Source of the DNA: UBA1783 sp964449115
GTDB taxonomy: Bacteria > Bacillota_I > Bacilli_A > Erysipelotrichales > Erysipelotrichaceae
Assembly: GCA_964449115.1 (NCBI GenBank)
Contig: CAYUXW010000011.1
Coordinates: forward strand, 1-49,747
Length of the DNA stretch: 49,747 nt
Direction of reading: 5' to 3'
Shown here: piece by piece, positions 26,362-35,461 of the stretch
Position numbering within the stretch: position 1 is the stretch's first letter
Layout: every line of letters starts with the position of its first letter
The notes under the pieces: model-generated
Databases searched by the model: none
Told to the model about the DNA's origin: nothing
Seen by the model: only the letters and a program-made list of their open reading frames with translations
Translations under genes and position numbers: made by a program

Positions 26362-26976
26362 TCAGCATCCTAGTTTCTCATAATGCCCTTGTTCTTCTAT
26401 TGCTGGTTGATATGGTACATCTACTACCCAAATCTTTTCATCATAAGCTTCCCTATCTATAACTACTTCCTGAGCAATCACTTCTTTTGTGATCTTGTAA
26501 TAGTAGCGGTAAAAATCCTCTGGTAAACTGTTAAAATATTCCTCAGGTGAAAATCCCTCATAATCATTTACAGTTATATACGTTTCATCCTCTCTGATGA
26601 AGTAATAAGTTTTAAACTCCTGATATATATCCTTTAAATGAGTGATGGCTTCATGATGAACAATCTCATAATGTCCCTTTTCCTCTATTGCTGGCTGATA
26701 CGGTACATCAATTACCCAAATATAGGTACAGCCATCCTCCTTAACTACTATCTTTTCTGTGGTCAAAGATTCTTTATCTTTTTTACTATCTGCTTTTTTC
26801 TTATTCTCTGGAATTTGCAGCTCCATAATTGGCTTATCATATTCTTTAATTTTTTTCTCATCAGATAAAAACCTGTCTTTTTTCCTTTCCAGATGACCTC
26901 TTCTTGGCTCCTTTAAAAGAAAGATCAAGACCACACAAAAAAAGAATATTATCAATATTCTTAAAATCTTTTTCAT
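26362..26976 (-). CDS. membrane-anchored partner of the adhesin with a duplicated VPYQPAIEE motif
   Basis: A 204-residue protein with an N-terminal signal anchor (about 5-21) and a charged Lys-rich linker (30-75). A region with an internal duplication follows: WVIDVPYQPAIEEKGHYE at about 87-104 and WVVDVPYQPAIEEQGHYE at about 183-200. The stretch between contains HHEAITH, and DREAYDE precedes the second copy. These elements resemble His/Glu-rich repeats found beside pilin-type proteins in Firmicutes. It ends in Gly-Cys. It is separated from the adhesin by 14 bp and certainly shares its operon, so it may help anchor or assemble it. No named family is recognised with confidence. Confidence 0.6.
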   Translation of the reverse strand: MKKILRILIIFFFCVVLIFLLKEPRRGHLERKKDRFLSDEKKIKEYDKPIMELQIPENKKKADSKKDKESLTTEKIVVKEDGCTYIWVIDVPYQPAIEEKGHYEIVHHEAITHLKDIYQEFKTYYFIREDETYITVNDYEGFSPEEYFNSLPEDFYRYYYKITKEVIAQEVVIDREAYDEKIWVVDVPYQPAIEEQGHYEKLGC

Positions 26977-26995
26977 TTTACCTCCTCAAACAAAA

Positions 26996-27019
26996 AAATA
27001 GATGTTGCTACATCTATTT
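26996..27019 (-). terminator. terminator overlapping the gmk stop codon
   Basis: AAATAGATG (26996-27004) pairs with CATCTATTT (27011-27019). The gmk TAG (27014-27016) lies inside the right arm, and TTTTTTTG follows on the minus strand. The adhesin operon starts about 20 bases further on. Confidence 0.8.
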
Positions 27020-27580
27020 CATATGCCATTTAATGATTACTGAAATCAGCTCAGCAGCCAAATCAACCTCATCATTACAGATAACATACTTATACTGCGA
27101 TAACATGTTCATTTCTCTTTCTGCTTTAGCCAAACGTTGCTGGACAATTTCTTCAGGTTCTGTTTTTCTTCCTCTGATTCTTCTTTCCAATTCAGCCATT
27201 GAAGGCGGAATCAGAAATATTGACAGAGCATCAGGACATTTTTTCTGCACTTCCTTTGCTCCCTCTACTTCAATTTCCAGTAAAACATTTTTACCTTCGT
27301 TTCTTAACTTTTCAACATTTTTTAAAGGTGTGCCGTAATAATTGCCAACAAATTCTGTCCATTCTAAGAGTTCACCATTTTCAATAGCCTCTTTAAACTC
27401 CTGTTGGCTGACAAAGAAATAATCTACCCCTTCAGTTTCACCACTTCTTTTTTCTCTGCTAGTCATTGAAACTGAATAAGCTAAATTAAGCTTTTCATCT
27501 TGAGAAAATTTAGCTCTGACAGTACCTTTTCCTACTCCTGAAGGTCCTGATAAAATGATTAGTAAGCCTCTTTTTTTCAT
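27014..27580 (-). CDS. gmk: guanylate kinase
   Basis: Phosphorylates GMP to GDP with ATP. The P-loop GPSGVGKGTVRAKF is at the N-terminus. GMP-binding residues lie in TSREKRSGETEGVDYFFVS, and LEIEVEGAKEVQKKCPDALSIFLIPPS contains the core motif. The lid includes RIRGRKTEPEEIVQQRL. Length 188 is slightly shorter than the usual 205. Its promoter is divergent from that of rqcH. Confidence 0.95.
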   Translation of the reverse strand: MKKRGLLIILSGPSGVGKGTVRAKFSQDEKLNLAYSVSMTSREKRSGETEGVDYFFVSQQEFKEAIENGELLEWTEFVGNYYGTPLKNVEKLRNEGKNVLLEIEVEGAKEVQKKCPDALSIFLIPPSMAELERRIRGRKTEPEEIVQQRLAKAEREMNMLSQYKYVICNDEVDLAAELISVIIKWHMK

Positions 27581-27609
27581 TATTACTTACCTCCCTTTTA
27601 TTTAATTTC

Positions 27610-27638
27610 ATTATACAAAGTATGGGCTTCTTTTTCAA
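27610..27638 (-). promoter_or_regulatory. sigma-A promoter of gmk
   Basis: Minus strand -35 TTGAAA (27633-27638), 17-base spacer, -10 TATAAT (27610-27615), 29 bases before the gmk start. Confidence 0.65.
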
Positions 27639-27640
27639 TG

Positions 27641-27649
27641 TGATATAAT
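27641..27649 (+). promoter_or_regulatory. extended -10 promoter of rqcH
   Basis: TGATATAAT gives an extended -10 (TG-n-TATAAT), about 28 bases before the rqcH ATG. It lies back to back with the gmk promoter, within 40 bp. Confidence 0.5.
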
Positions 27650-27677
27650 ATTTAATGATGGTTAAAAGGAGATAGAC

Positions 27678-29300
27678 ATGGCTTTTGATGGAGTTTTTTT
27701 ACACCAGGTAATCAAACAATTACAACCACTTGTAAATAAAAGAATTAACAAAATTTATCTGATTTCTGATACAGAAATTCTTTTCATCATCAAAGGTTAT
27801 CAATCATATCAGCTGATTGTCAGTGCCCACTCTTCCTATAATCGCATTCATTTAACCGATAGAAGCTATCCTACTCGCTTATCACCAAGTAATTTCATTA
27901 TTCTTTTAAGAAAATATACTGAAGGTGGAATAATAAAAAGTATCACTCAGGCAGAGTTAGATCGCTATCTGACAATTGAAGTTGATAGCAGAGATGATAT
28001 CGGAGATAAAATAACAGTTCAAATATATGTGGAATTAATGGGTAAATATGCCAATGTCATCTTGGTAAAAGATAATCGAATCATCGATGCTTTAAAGCAT
28101 ATTCCTCCATTTGAAAATACTATCAGAACCATTCACCCAGGTGCTCAATTTACAGTTACAGCACCACAAAAGAATAAACTGCATCCTTTTGAAATAGATG
28201 ATGTAAATATGGAAGATAATCTTTCTAAAAAGCTGATTGGCTTTTCTCCACTTCTGTCTCAGGAAGTCAGCTGTCGAATGCAAACTCAAAGTTATAAACA
28301 GATTATGCAGGAAATCAGAGCATCAACAAGCTTATATCTGACAAATATTAATCAGGAAGAACACTTTCATTGTCTGGCTTTGACTCATCTTTCAGATGAG
28401 TATCAACGTTTTGAAATATGTGAAGGTTTAGACTACTTGTATTTTACTAAAGAGGAAAGGGAAAGAATAAGACAGATAACTGGCGATCTATTTAAATTCA
28501 CCAGAAAAGAAATTAATAAACTGACCAAAAAAATCGATAATCTGTTGCATTCTTTAGAAGAAGCTTTGGACTGTGATAAATATCGTCATTATGGAGATTT
28601 AATCTTCGCCAATTTAGATAAGATCAGCAAGGGAATGAAGGAAGTTACGCTGGATGATTTTGAAGGAAATCTTGTGACTATTCCTCTTGATGAAAAGTTA
28701 GATGGCAAAGGTAATGGAAAAAAACACTTTATTAAATATCGCAAGCTTTCCACTGGACAAAAACACATTAACCAACAGATTGACATCGCCAAAGAAAATC
28801 TGGAATATTTCCAACTTATCCAACAGCAGTTGGAGCATGCTGATTTTGATACTGCTGGGGAAATTCGTCAGGAACTGGAAAATCAGGGCTACTTAAAAGC
28901 CAGAATCAGAAGACAAAGATCTAAAAAGCCAACTGAACCAAATTACACCAGAATACAGTTTCAGGATAAGACTATCCTGATAGGAAAGAACAATATTCAA
29001 AATGAATTTATCACTTTTAAAAAATCTAATCGTTTTGACAGCTGGTTTCATGTCAGGGATGGCTCTGGAGCCCATGTGACTATTAATACCGATCAGCCAA
29101 ATGAAGATGAAATCAGATTCTGCGCCATGTTAGCCGCTTATTTTTCTAAAAGCAGGTATTCCAGCAGTATTCCTGTCAATTACACCCTTATTAGAAATTT
29201 AAAGAAAATACCTAACAGTAAAATTGGAAAATTGATACTGAAGGAATATAAAACAATTTATATTGATATTGATGAAGAAAAAATAAATGCGTATCTCTAA
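27678..29300 (+). CDS. rqcH: ribosome quality control factor RqcH (NFACT family)
   Basis: Binds stalled 50S-peptidyl-tRNA complexes and adds C-terminal alanine tails that mark the nascent chain for degradation; older annotations call it a fibronectin-binding protein. The NFACT-N domain carries the Asp95-Arg96 pair (AELDRYL), matching the residues needed for tailing in Bacillus. A central coiled region (about 265-400) follows. The C-terminal NFACT-R-like domain has FDSWFHVRDGSGAHVTIN. 540 residues is slightly shorter than Bacillus (about 570). The start is preceded by AAAGGAGAT. It is transcribed alone and ends in a hairpin overlapping its stop codon. Confidence 0.93.
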   Translation: MAFDGVFLHQVIKQLQPLVNKRINKIYLISDTEILFIIKGYQSYQLIVSAHSSYNRIHLTDRSYPTRLSPSNFIILLRKYTEGGIIKSITQAELDRYLTIEVDSRDDIGDKITVQIYVELMGKYANVILVKDNRIIDALKHIPPFENTIRTIHPGAQFTVTAPQKNKLHPFEIDDVNMEDNLSKKLIGFSPLLSQEVSCRMQTQSYKQIMQEIRASTSLYLTNINQEEHFHCLALTHLSDEYQRFEICEGLDYLYFTKEERERIRQITGDLFKFTRKEINKLTKKIDNLLHSLEEALDCDKYRHYGDLIFANLDKISKGMKEVTLDDFEGNLVTIPLDEKLDGKGNGKKHFIKYRKLSTGQKHINQQIDIAKENLEYFQLIQQQLEHADFDTAGEIRQELENQGYLKARIRRQRSKKPTEPNYTRIQFQDKTILIGKNNIQNEFITFKKSNRFDSWFHVRDGSGAHVTINTDQPNEDEIRFCAMLAAYFSKSRYSSSIPVNYTLIRNLKKIPNSKIGKLILKEYKTIYIDIDEEKINAYL

Positions 29301-29311
29301 GATGCGCATTT
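29285..29311 (+). terminator. terminator overlapping the rqcH stop codon
   Basis: AAATGCGTATCT (29285-29296) pairs with AGATGCGCATTT (29300-29311) with one wobble pair, followed by TTCTT. The TAA stop (29298-29300) lies in the loop. Confidence 0.8.
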
Positions 29312-29328
29312 TTCTTATAATATCCATT

Positions 29329-30741
29329 TTATCTTTCAAATAATCTTAAAAATTTCATTTTAATTTTACCAATTTTTCCAGAATAAGGATGTTCTCTTAA
29401 AGGAAGATTGAACCTGTTGTAGCCTTGCAGTACTGTTTGAGGATGAGTAAATTCATCAAACCCCCATTTACCATGGTAAGTTCCCATTCCAGAATGACCC
29501 GTTCCATTAAATGGTGCTCCTTTAACCATCAGTTGAAGACATACTTCATTAATACACCCGCCACCAAACTGCTGCGTCGACATAACCTTGTTAGCCCAGT
29601 CGATATCCTTGGTGAAGATATATAAAGCCAAGCCATGTTCTCTATCAGCAATCGTATCCAGTAATGAATCTATTTGTTTTTCTTCATAAACTACTATTGG
29701 AAGCAAGGGATTGAAAAGTTCATGCCTGACAATATTCTCATTGATATCTACCGGATAGATAATGGTTGGTGAATACTTAAGGGTGTTTTCGTTTCCAAAG
29801 CCACCATAAACTATCCTGTTTTGATAATCTAAAGCTTCCTTAGCACATAAATTGTAGGCCGCCTTATTTATCAGTCTTGGATAATCATCATTGTCAACGG
29901 CATTGCCTATCTGTCTGTCGAACTCCTTTTTTAAAGCTTCCACAAAATCATCAGCCACTTCAGCAGCTACTGCTACCTGATTAATATTGATACAAACCTG
30001 ACCGCTGTTTAACAACTTGAAGAAAGCTATTTTTCTAGCTGCATCTTTAATATCAGCATCTTTTCGTATAATACACCAGTTGCCATTTTCCCCTCCCAGC
30101 TCTAAAGCCACCGGAGTTAAATTCTCAGACGCACACCTCATTACATGTTTTCCTACCTTAGCTGAGCCAGTATAGAAAATCTTGTCAAATCTTTGAGCCA
30201 GACACATATCTGCCACTTCATGAGAGCCATCAACAACCGTTACATATTCCGGTTCATAAATGTCTGCCACTATTTTTTTGATGACTCTGGTACAATTGAC
30301 ACTTTTACTGCTTGTCTTGATTACTGCTGTATTTCCTCCAGCTATAGCAGCAATCAGCACTCCAAAAGATAACAGAAAAGGAAAGTTGTAGGGAGAAATA
30401 ATTAACGATACACCATAAGGCATTTTATATACTCTGGTAATCACGCTGGGAAAGCATACTAATCCTGAATAGAGCACTTCAGGTTTTGCCCATTTTTTTA
30501 ATCCTCTTAGAGTTTCATTTATTTCTAAAATTACCGTTCCGATATCACAGAAAAAGGCTTCAACATAACTTCTACCTAAATCCAATCTTAACGCTTCCAT
30601 AATTTCTTCTTCATAATCAACCATGGCTTTTTTAAGCTTTCTCAATTGTTTCTTTCTAAACTCGATATCTAAAGTAACTCCACTTCTGAAAAATCTTCTT
30701 TGTTTTTCAACTATCTCTTTGATGGCAATTTCATCGTACAT
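29329..30741 (-). CDS. aldehyde dehydrogenase (class 3-like)
   Basis: NAD(P)-dependent oxidation of an aldehyde, probably fatty or aromatic, judging from similarity in layout to ALDH3/fatty-aldehyde enzymes. Motifs: ISPYNFPFLLSF (cofactor-binding Asn), FYTGSAKVGKHV (Rossmann turn), the catalytic general base Glu214 in LELGGEN and the nucleophile Cys250 in NSGQVC. A normal ALDH3 has LELGGKSP; here the next residues are ENGNWC, a change just after the catalytic Glu. 470 residues, full length. It stands alone between rqcH and tRNA-Glu, with an AGGAGG-like site (TGGAGGTC) before the start. Confidence 0.88.
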   Translation of the reverse strand: MYDEIAIKEIVEKQRRFFRSGVTLDIEFRKKQLRKLKKAMVDYEEEIMEALRLDLGRSYVEAFFCDIGTVILEINETLRGLKKWAKPEVLYSGLVCFPSVITRVYKMPYGVSLIISPYNFPFLLSFGVLIAAIAGGNTAVIKTSSKSVNCTRVIKKIVADIYEPEYVTVVDGSHEVADMCLAQRFDKIFYTGSAKVGKHVMRCASENLTPVALELGGENGNWCIIRKDADIKDAARKIAFFKLLNSGQVCININQVAVAAEVADDFVEALKKEFDRQIGNAVDNDDYPRLINKAAYNLCAKEALDYQNRIVYGGFGNENTLKYSPTIIYPVDINENIVRHELFNPLLPIVVYEEKQIDSLLDTIADREHGLALYIFTKDIDWANKVMSTQQFGGGCINEVCLQLMVKGAPFNGTGHSGMGTYHGKWGFDEFTHPQTVLQGYNRFNLPLREHPYSGKIGKIKMKFLRLFER

Positions 30742-30815
30742 ATAAAGACCTCCACATTAAACTGTATCAATTGTGTTCAATTTACTCCTGTTTTATCGTC
30801 TTTATTATACAAAAA

Positions 30816-30836
30816 AAACTTCCCTTAAGGAAGTTT
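30816..30836 (-). terminator. terminator of tRNA-Glu
   Basis: AAACTTCC (30816-30823) pairs with GGAAGTTT (30829-30836). Eight T follow on the minus strand, 10 bases after the tRNA CCA. Confidence 0.85.
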
Positions 30837-30845
30837 ATCTGTTTC

Positions 30846-30922
30846 TGGTAGCCCGTACGGGATTCGAACCCGTGTATGCATGCGTGAAAGGCATGTGAGT
30901 TAAACCGCTTCTCCAACGGACC
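30846..30922 (-). tRNA. tRNA-Glu (anticodon TTC)
   Basis: Minus-strand cloverleaf: acceptor GGTCCGT pairs with ACGGGCT (two G-U pairs), discriminator A, encoded CCA. The anticodon stem CATGC/GCATG surrounds CTTTCAC (anticodon TTC). The T arm contains GGTTCGAATCC. Confidence 0.95.
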
Positions 30923-31007
30923 ATTTCTTCAATGCTTGTTAATAATATCAAGAAAAGTGACGATAGTCAACTATTTTTTAAAAAATCTATTCATTTCCCC
31001 TCTAAAA

Positions 31008-31033
31008 AAGTGTTGAAACAAGTCCCAACACTT
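31008..31033 (-). terminator. terminator of rpiB
   Basis: AAGTGTTG (31008-31015) pairs with CAACACTT (31026-31033), with a six-T run after it on the minus strand. Confidence 0.75.
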
Positions 31034-31113
31034 CATTAAACTAATTTTAACACTGATTTTCTGCTTTTTTTATTCTTTTTTTGACAATCTTTAGCAGAAA
31101 TCTGACAAAACGA

Positions 31114-31554
31114 TTATTTTTCAATGTCCATAATCATTTCTATTCTTCTTTTATGTCTTTCACCACCATCAAATGGGGTTTCCAGCCAGGCATCAACAAT
31201 AGCCTTAGCAACCTCCAAACCGACAATTCTAGCGCCAAAACAAATGACATTGGCATCATTATGCGACTTTGTCAATTTTGCACTTACCGGTTCTGACACG
31301 CAAGCTGCTCTGACACCTTTAACCTTAGTCGCTGCTAAAGAAATTCCAATACCAGTACCACATATAGCAATACCACAGTCTACTTCTTTATCTCTTACAG
31401 CTTCACCTATTATTTTTCCAGCAACTGGATAGTCATAGCTTTCAGTAGTGTTTGTTCCATAATTCATCACTTCATATCCTTTAGCTTCTAAATGTTTAAT
31501 TATTTCAAATTTTAAATCGACCGCAGCATGATCATTACTAATTCCTATTTTCAT
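31114..31554 (-). CDS. rpiB: ribose-5-phosphate isomerase B
   Basis: Isomerises ribose 5-phosphate and ribulose 5-phosphate. The RpiB/LacAB fold shows ISNDHAAVDLKFEI (substrate His/Asp), GIAICGTGIGISLAATKVKGVRAACV (catalytic Cys and phosphate loop), SHNDANVICFGAR and the C-terminal GGERHKRRI. Length 146 is normal. LacA/LacB-type galactose-6-phosphate isomerases are close relatives, but there is no lactose operon here. It follows the DUF4153-like gene by 8 bp and probably belongs to the LysR-panT-coaX transcript. Confidence 0.92.
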   Translation of the reverse strand: MKIGISNDHAAVDLKFEIIKHLEAKGYEVMNYGTNTTESYDYPVAGKIIGEAVRDKEVDCGIAICGTGIGISLAATKVKGVRAACVSEPVSAKLTKSHNDANVICFGARIVGLEVAKAIVDAWLETPFDGGERHKRRIEMIMDIEK

Positions 31555-31562
31555 TTTATTCC

Positions 31563-33152
31563 CTACTTTCTTAATATGTAACAGCTGAAATAAACACCTG
31601 TTATCGCTTTTCCATCTCTTAATGTAAAGTTAATATAATTAAAAATTATTTTTGTACCATCTTTCGTTTGGTAAACTAAATCTGTTCTATATGATTCTCC
31701 ATATTCATTGTATAGACTCCACAAATAATCTTCAATATTATAACCATCAATTTCAATACTGTCACGATACTCTACATATTCTATCGTTTTGTAACCTTCA
31801 ACGTCAATAATAGTGTCAGTATTACTATAGCTGCAATATTTGTAATCTTTATTAACGTCATCGGAACCATATTGGCTGAAACCAAACACTTTTTCAAATT
31901 CATCGTCAGTAATTTCAGTGATATAGTTTTCTTTATTGCTGGCAGGATATTTTAGATAATAATATATTGCTCTGATTTCCTGTTTATCTTCATCAGAAAT
32001 ATTTGGATTTGCAATAATCGTTTTATCTTCCAGCATGTTATTTTTAAGAAGTATCTTTTCCATTCTTCTAGTCTGAGAATAAAATGGTACATCAAGCATA
32101 TTTAATGGACCAATACTTAATATGGTCACAATTGCTGCCATAAATAGAAACACATGTTTTGGTCCTTTTTTGAAAAAGGAAGAAACCACAAAAGCCAAGC
32201 CAATGAGATTAAACATAATTGACAAATATCTTGGAGTCGTCAGACCATAAGCACTGATTCTTAAAAATAAAGCATATCCCTGCATTAGAAAAATTGGTAT
32301 CATCACTAGCCCACCATATTTTACATGGAACAGGGCTAAACCTTTTTCATTATCCTGACAACTCAAATAGAAAAGGCAATAAAACAACATGGCAAATGAG
32401 GCAAACCAGTTAATTTTATTTATTGGCATTTCAAAAGTAATTAGCACTTTAACTAAATAGATATATAAAATTACAATCAGCAGATAATAAACTATTAATG
32501 ATGCCTTATGTAGAATGTTTTCATAAGTTTTTGTGATTGACAGTTTTTCTTCCCTGGTTGGAATATATGATAAAAACAATGAGTTAACCACAAAAATTTC
32601 GAAAATTGCTATAGTAATCAGATATAGTTTTTCAAAATCTTCAAATCTATAAATCAAATACTCAAAAGCTAGCAAACAGATTGAAAGACCAGCTACAATA
32701 GTTGTGACCATCACATAGCAGTAAAGCAGACTGCTAACCATCACCGCAAATAACTTTTTGTTATCTTCAATATAATATAACAAATAGAAGCTGATACATA
32801 GCTCAACTACTATTAAACCAGAGTAAGCTAAAACCACATAATTGTTATCGCTATAAAAATATAATATTGTATAGCTAATAGCGGCAACCGCCAGTGAAAT
32901 AGCAACATTAAGAATGTTCCCCTTATTTATATTGTACTTTTCAGTTGCCAAAGTTAATACAAAGGAAGTTAACCCTCCTAAAGTACTGGCCATTACTAAA
33001 TAAGCATATGGATCATCAAAGCTTTCAAAGATAATACAATATATTGTCGCTGAAGCAATAACTGCCAGAAAGATATTAGATAATAAAAATCTTTTAATAC
33101 TTTCTAAAAATCTGTTTATTAGTTGAGTAAAAAACTCTTTAATCTTTTTCAT
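31563..33152 (-). CDS. polytopic membrane protein, DUF4153-like
   Basis: About 529 residues with roughly ten membrane helices in the first 350 residues. A hydrophilic C-terminal part (about 370-529) ends in beta-rich sequence. The segment RISAYGLTTPRYLSIMFNL matches the conserved 'YGLT..RYL' block that I associate with DUF4153 proteins of unknown role. I put the start at 33152 (MKKIKEFF) because AGGTAGG lies just upstream, within the coaX end. Starting at 33176 would overlap coaX more deeply and lacks a site. It shares a transcript with coaX and rpiB. Confidence 0.7.
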   Translation of the reverse strand: MKKIKEFFTQLINRFLESIKRFLLSNIFLAVIASATIYCIIFESFDDPYAYLVMASTLGGLTSFVLTLATEKYNINKGNILNVAISLAVAAISYTILYFYSDNNYVVLAYSGLIVVELCISFYLLYYIEDNKKLFAVMVSSLLYCYVMVTTIVAGLSICLLAFEYLIYRFEDFEKLYLITIAIFEIFVVNSLFLSYIPTREEKLSITKTYENILHKASLIVYYLLIVILYIYLVKVLITFEMPINKINWFASFAMLFYCLFYLSCQDNEKGLALFHVKYGGLVMIPIFLMQGYALFLRISAYGLTTPRYLSIMFNLIGLAFVVSSFFKKGPKHVFLFMAAIVTILSIGPLNMLDVPFYSQTRRMEKILLKNNMLEDKTIIANPNISDEDKQEIRAIYYYLKYPASNKENYITEITDDEFEKVFGFSQYGSDDVNKDYKYCSYSNTDTIIDVEGYKTIEYVEYRDSIEIDGYNIEDYLWSLYNEYGESYRTDLVYQTKDGTKIIFNYINFTLRDGKAITGVYFSCYILRK

Positions 33153-33159
33153 TTTTTTC

Positions 33160-33924
33160 CTACCTGTTTTTTTCATAAATTAATTTCAACCCATAGTAAG
33201 CTAAATCTGGATCATATTCATCAAATAAATCCGTTTCAGGATAGATGTGTCTTCCTAAACCACCAGTAGCTATAATAGGGAAATCATGACCTATTTCTTT
33301 TTTAATCTGCTTGATAATACCTTCTGTTAATCCGATATAGCCATACACAATACCAGCCTGCATACTGTGAACAGTATTCTTAGCCAGGATTGTTTCAGGC
33401 TTTTTGAGCTGAACCTGTGGAAGTTGAGCTGTCATTTGCCATAAACTGTTGGCATAGATTTCTAAACCTGGTGAAATAATACCATATTGAAATCTTCCCT
33501 TATTATCAACATATAAGAATTTAGTTGCTGTACCAAAATCAACAACCATACATTCACCCTTATATCGATCATATCCAGCCACCGCTACGGCTATTAAATC
33601 AGCTCCACAGCTTTTTGGATCATCAATGCAGATTTGTAATCCTGTTTTAATTCCAGCTGCAACCATCAGCGGCTCAACATTAAACAGCTGTTTGATGGCA
33701 CTTATCATATCATTATTGATATTAGGAACTACCGAAGCTAACACTACATCTGTTATCTGACTTTCATAAATTCCTCTTACTTCTAAAATTGAATGAATCT
33801 GCAAAGCCAGTTCATCACTTGTTCTTACCTGTTTGGTGATAAAACGGAAAGTTGTAATTAACTTTTCCTTATCAAATATTCCACAGGAGATATTGGTGTT
33901 TCCAACATCAATTGTAAGCAACAT
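33160..33924 (-). CDS. coaX: type III pantothenate kinase
   Basis: Phosphorylates pantothenate, the first step of coenzyme A synthesis; an ASKHA-fold, feedback-insensitive isoform. Motifs: LLTIDVGNTNISCGIF (phosphate 1), SCGADLIAVAVAGYDRY, CMVVDFGTATKF (phosphate 2), GIISPGLEIYANSL and ATGGLGRHI (adenosine). The start at 33924 (MLLTIDVGN, 254 residues) is set by GGGAGG upstream; a longer reading to 33975 would overlap the preceding membrane gene by about 50 bases. Its neighbour is an ECF S component probably importing pantothenate. Confidence 0.93.
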   Translation of the reverse strand: MLLTIDVGNTNISCGIFDKEKLITTFRFITKQVRTSDELALQIHSILEVRGIYESQITDVVLASVVPNINNDMISAIKQLFNVEPLMVAAGIKTGLQICIDDPKSCGADLIAVAVAGYDRYKGECMVVDFGTATKFLYVDNKGRFQYGIISPGLEIYANSLWQMTAQLPQVQLKKPETILAKNTVHSMQAGIVYGYIGLTEGIIKQIKKEIGHDFPIIATGGLGRHIYPETDLFDEYDPDLAYYGLKLIYEKNR

Positions 33925-33926
33925 CC

Positions 33927-34550
33927 TTATTTTTCCTCCCTCATTACTTTTTGAAGCGTTCTTACTATTGGCCAATTTAAAAAACCAGCAAACAGGGCTT
34001 CATAAAAACCATTTGTGGCTAAAGTTAACCACACAAATACCATTAACCCACTTAACTGTACATTAAAAAGTTCACTATATTGTTTTCCAAAAAAGATGTA
34101 AATCATTGACATTACCATAACTGTGTGCATAACCGTAGCTGCTACAGAAGAAATGATAATCGATAATCCTTTTGAAAGTTTAGCCTTAATAAATAAGTCA
34201 TATAGAACACCAGCAATTACCCCTAAAAGTACTCTCGGTACTATCGCAATTACTAAACTGAAGAAATTACCACTGAATTCTCCAATTGAATAAAAGGGAG
34301 TAAAAAACAATGATGCTGGCGAAGGAACTACTACAGCGTAAATAGTACTTGCCAGTCCAAAGACCAAACCCAGAATAGCCCCTTGTTTTGTTCCTAATAA
34401 AATAGCAGCTAAAATTACTGGGATATGCATTGTTGTGATTTGTATCGGTCCAATCGGGATGATACCCAAAGGGGTTGATACCAGTACAATTTCAATGGCA
34501 ATAAACAATGCTAATATTGCCATTTTGTATGTTTTATTTCTGTTTTCCAT
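33927..34550 (-). CDS. ECF transporter S component, probably pantothenate-specific (PanT-like)
   Basis: A 207-residue membrane protein with about six helices, typical of ECF S components. PIGPIQITTMHIPVILAAILLG, near the N-terminus, resembles the conserved block of vitamin S components. It captures a vitamin and works with the shared EcfA-A'-T module encoded elsewhere. The 2-bp distance to coaX points to pantothenate as substrate (inference from context). The start at 34550 (MENRNKTYK) follows AGGAG by 8 bases; the upstream ATG at 34568 has none. Confidence 0.82.
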   Translation of the reverse strand: MENRNKTYKMAILALFIAIEIVLVSTPLGIIPIGPIQITTMHIPVILAAILLGTKQGAILGLVFGLASTIYAVVVPSPASLFFTPFYSIGEFSGNFFSLVIAIVPRVLLGVIAGVLYDLFIKAKLSKGLSIIISSVAATVMHTVMVMSMIYIFFGKQYSELFNVQLSGLMVFVWLTLATNGFYEALFAGFLNWPIVRTLQKVMREEK

Positions 34551-34604
34551 TTCGTATACTCCTATCACTCTTTAAAAGATGCAATGTTTCACAAAATCAT
34601 TATC

Positions 34605-35450
34605 CTACTTTTTGACTTTTTCTTCAATATATTTAATCAATTTGCTGCAACTGACAGTTTTGTAACTATTAGGCAGATAGACCATATTCACTGATGTGGC
34701 TACAGTGCTGTCAATTACATTTCTAACCTGTAGTTCTGTATTATCGCTGACACTGCTAAGTGGTACAAGTCCAATACCTAAACCATTTTTTACCAGCGAG
34801 ATCGTTGTTCTGGCATCATCATTTAAACAGATATAATCGAACGGTATGTCAATACTGTCAAACTGCTCTCTGATAACTTCAATCCAGCGACGATATAAAA
34901 CCAATGGTTTTTCGGACAGGTAAGTCAAATCTAAAGTTTCAGGTAGATTTTTTCCTACAGCTACCAGTTTATCTTCAAACAGCTTAATCTGTTTAAAGCC
35001 CCCATTTGGATATGGTTCTCTAACAAAGGCAACACTGATTGTTCCATCCTTCAAAAGTTCCAAAAGACGATAAGTGTTTGCTTCCGTTATTTCATAAATT
35101 ACCTTATCGTTTTCTAGATGAAAAGCCGATAATAGTTTGGAAACTTCTTCAACTATGGAAGATATTACCCCTATTCTTATCACTTCAAAACGACTGGCTT
35201 CTTTGATTTCCAGTGTTGTTGATTTTATCTGATTTAAAATACTCTCAGCTCTTTGATATAAAATCTTACCTTCCTCAGTCAAGGTGATATTTTTTGAACC
35301 ACGAACAAATAAACTGCAGCCTAATTCTTCTTCCAACAGTTTCATCTGGGCACTAAGTGGTGGCTGAGACATATATAACTTTCTAGCAGCTGCAGAAATT
35401 GAACCTTCCTGAGCTATCGTTAAAAAATAATTTAACTGTTTAACATCCAT
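34605..35450 (-). CDS. LysR-family transcriptional regulator
   Basis: 281 residues. The N-terminal winged helix-turn-helix (1-60) has the classic MDVKQLNYFLTIAQEGSISAAARKL followed by QPPLSAQMKLLEEELGCSLF. The effector domain (about 90-281) is of the periplasmic-binding type. It lies 54 bp upstream of the panT-like gene and 11 bp after the lipoprotein array, all on the minus strand. It could be the last gene of the lipoprotein operon or regulate it. The effector is not predictable. Confidence 0.9.
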   Translation of the reverse strand: MDVKQLNYFLTIAQEGSISAAARKLYMSQPPLSAQMKLLEEELGCSLFVRGSKNITLTEEGKILYQRAESILNQIKSTTLEIKEASRFEVIRIGVISSIVEEVSKLLSAFHLENDKVIYEITEANTYRLLELLKDGTISVAFVREPYPNGGFKQIKLFEDKLVAVGKNLPETLDLTYLSEKPLVLYRRWIEVIREQFDSIDIPFDYICLNDDARTTISLVKNGLGIGLVPLSSVSDNTELQVRNVIDSTVATSVNMVYLPNSYKTVSCSKLIKYIEEKVKK

Positions 35451-35461
35451 ATCGTTTTCCT

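Noticed and set aside
30742..30815. Operator-like CAATTG dyad upstream of the aldehyde dehydrogenase
   Set aside because: Only the six central bases are symmetric; the flanks do not match well enough to claim a site.
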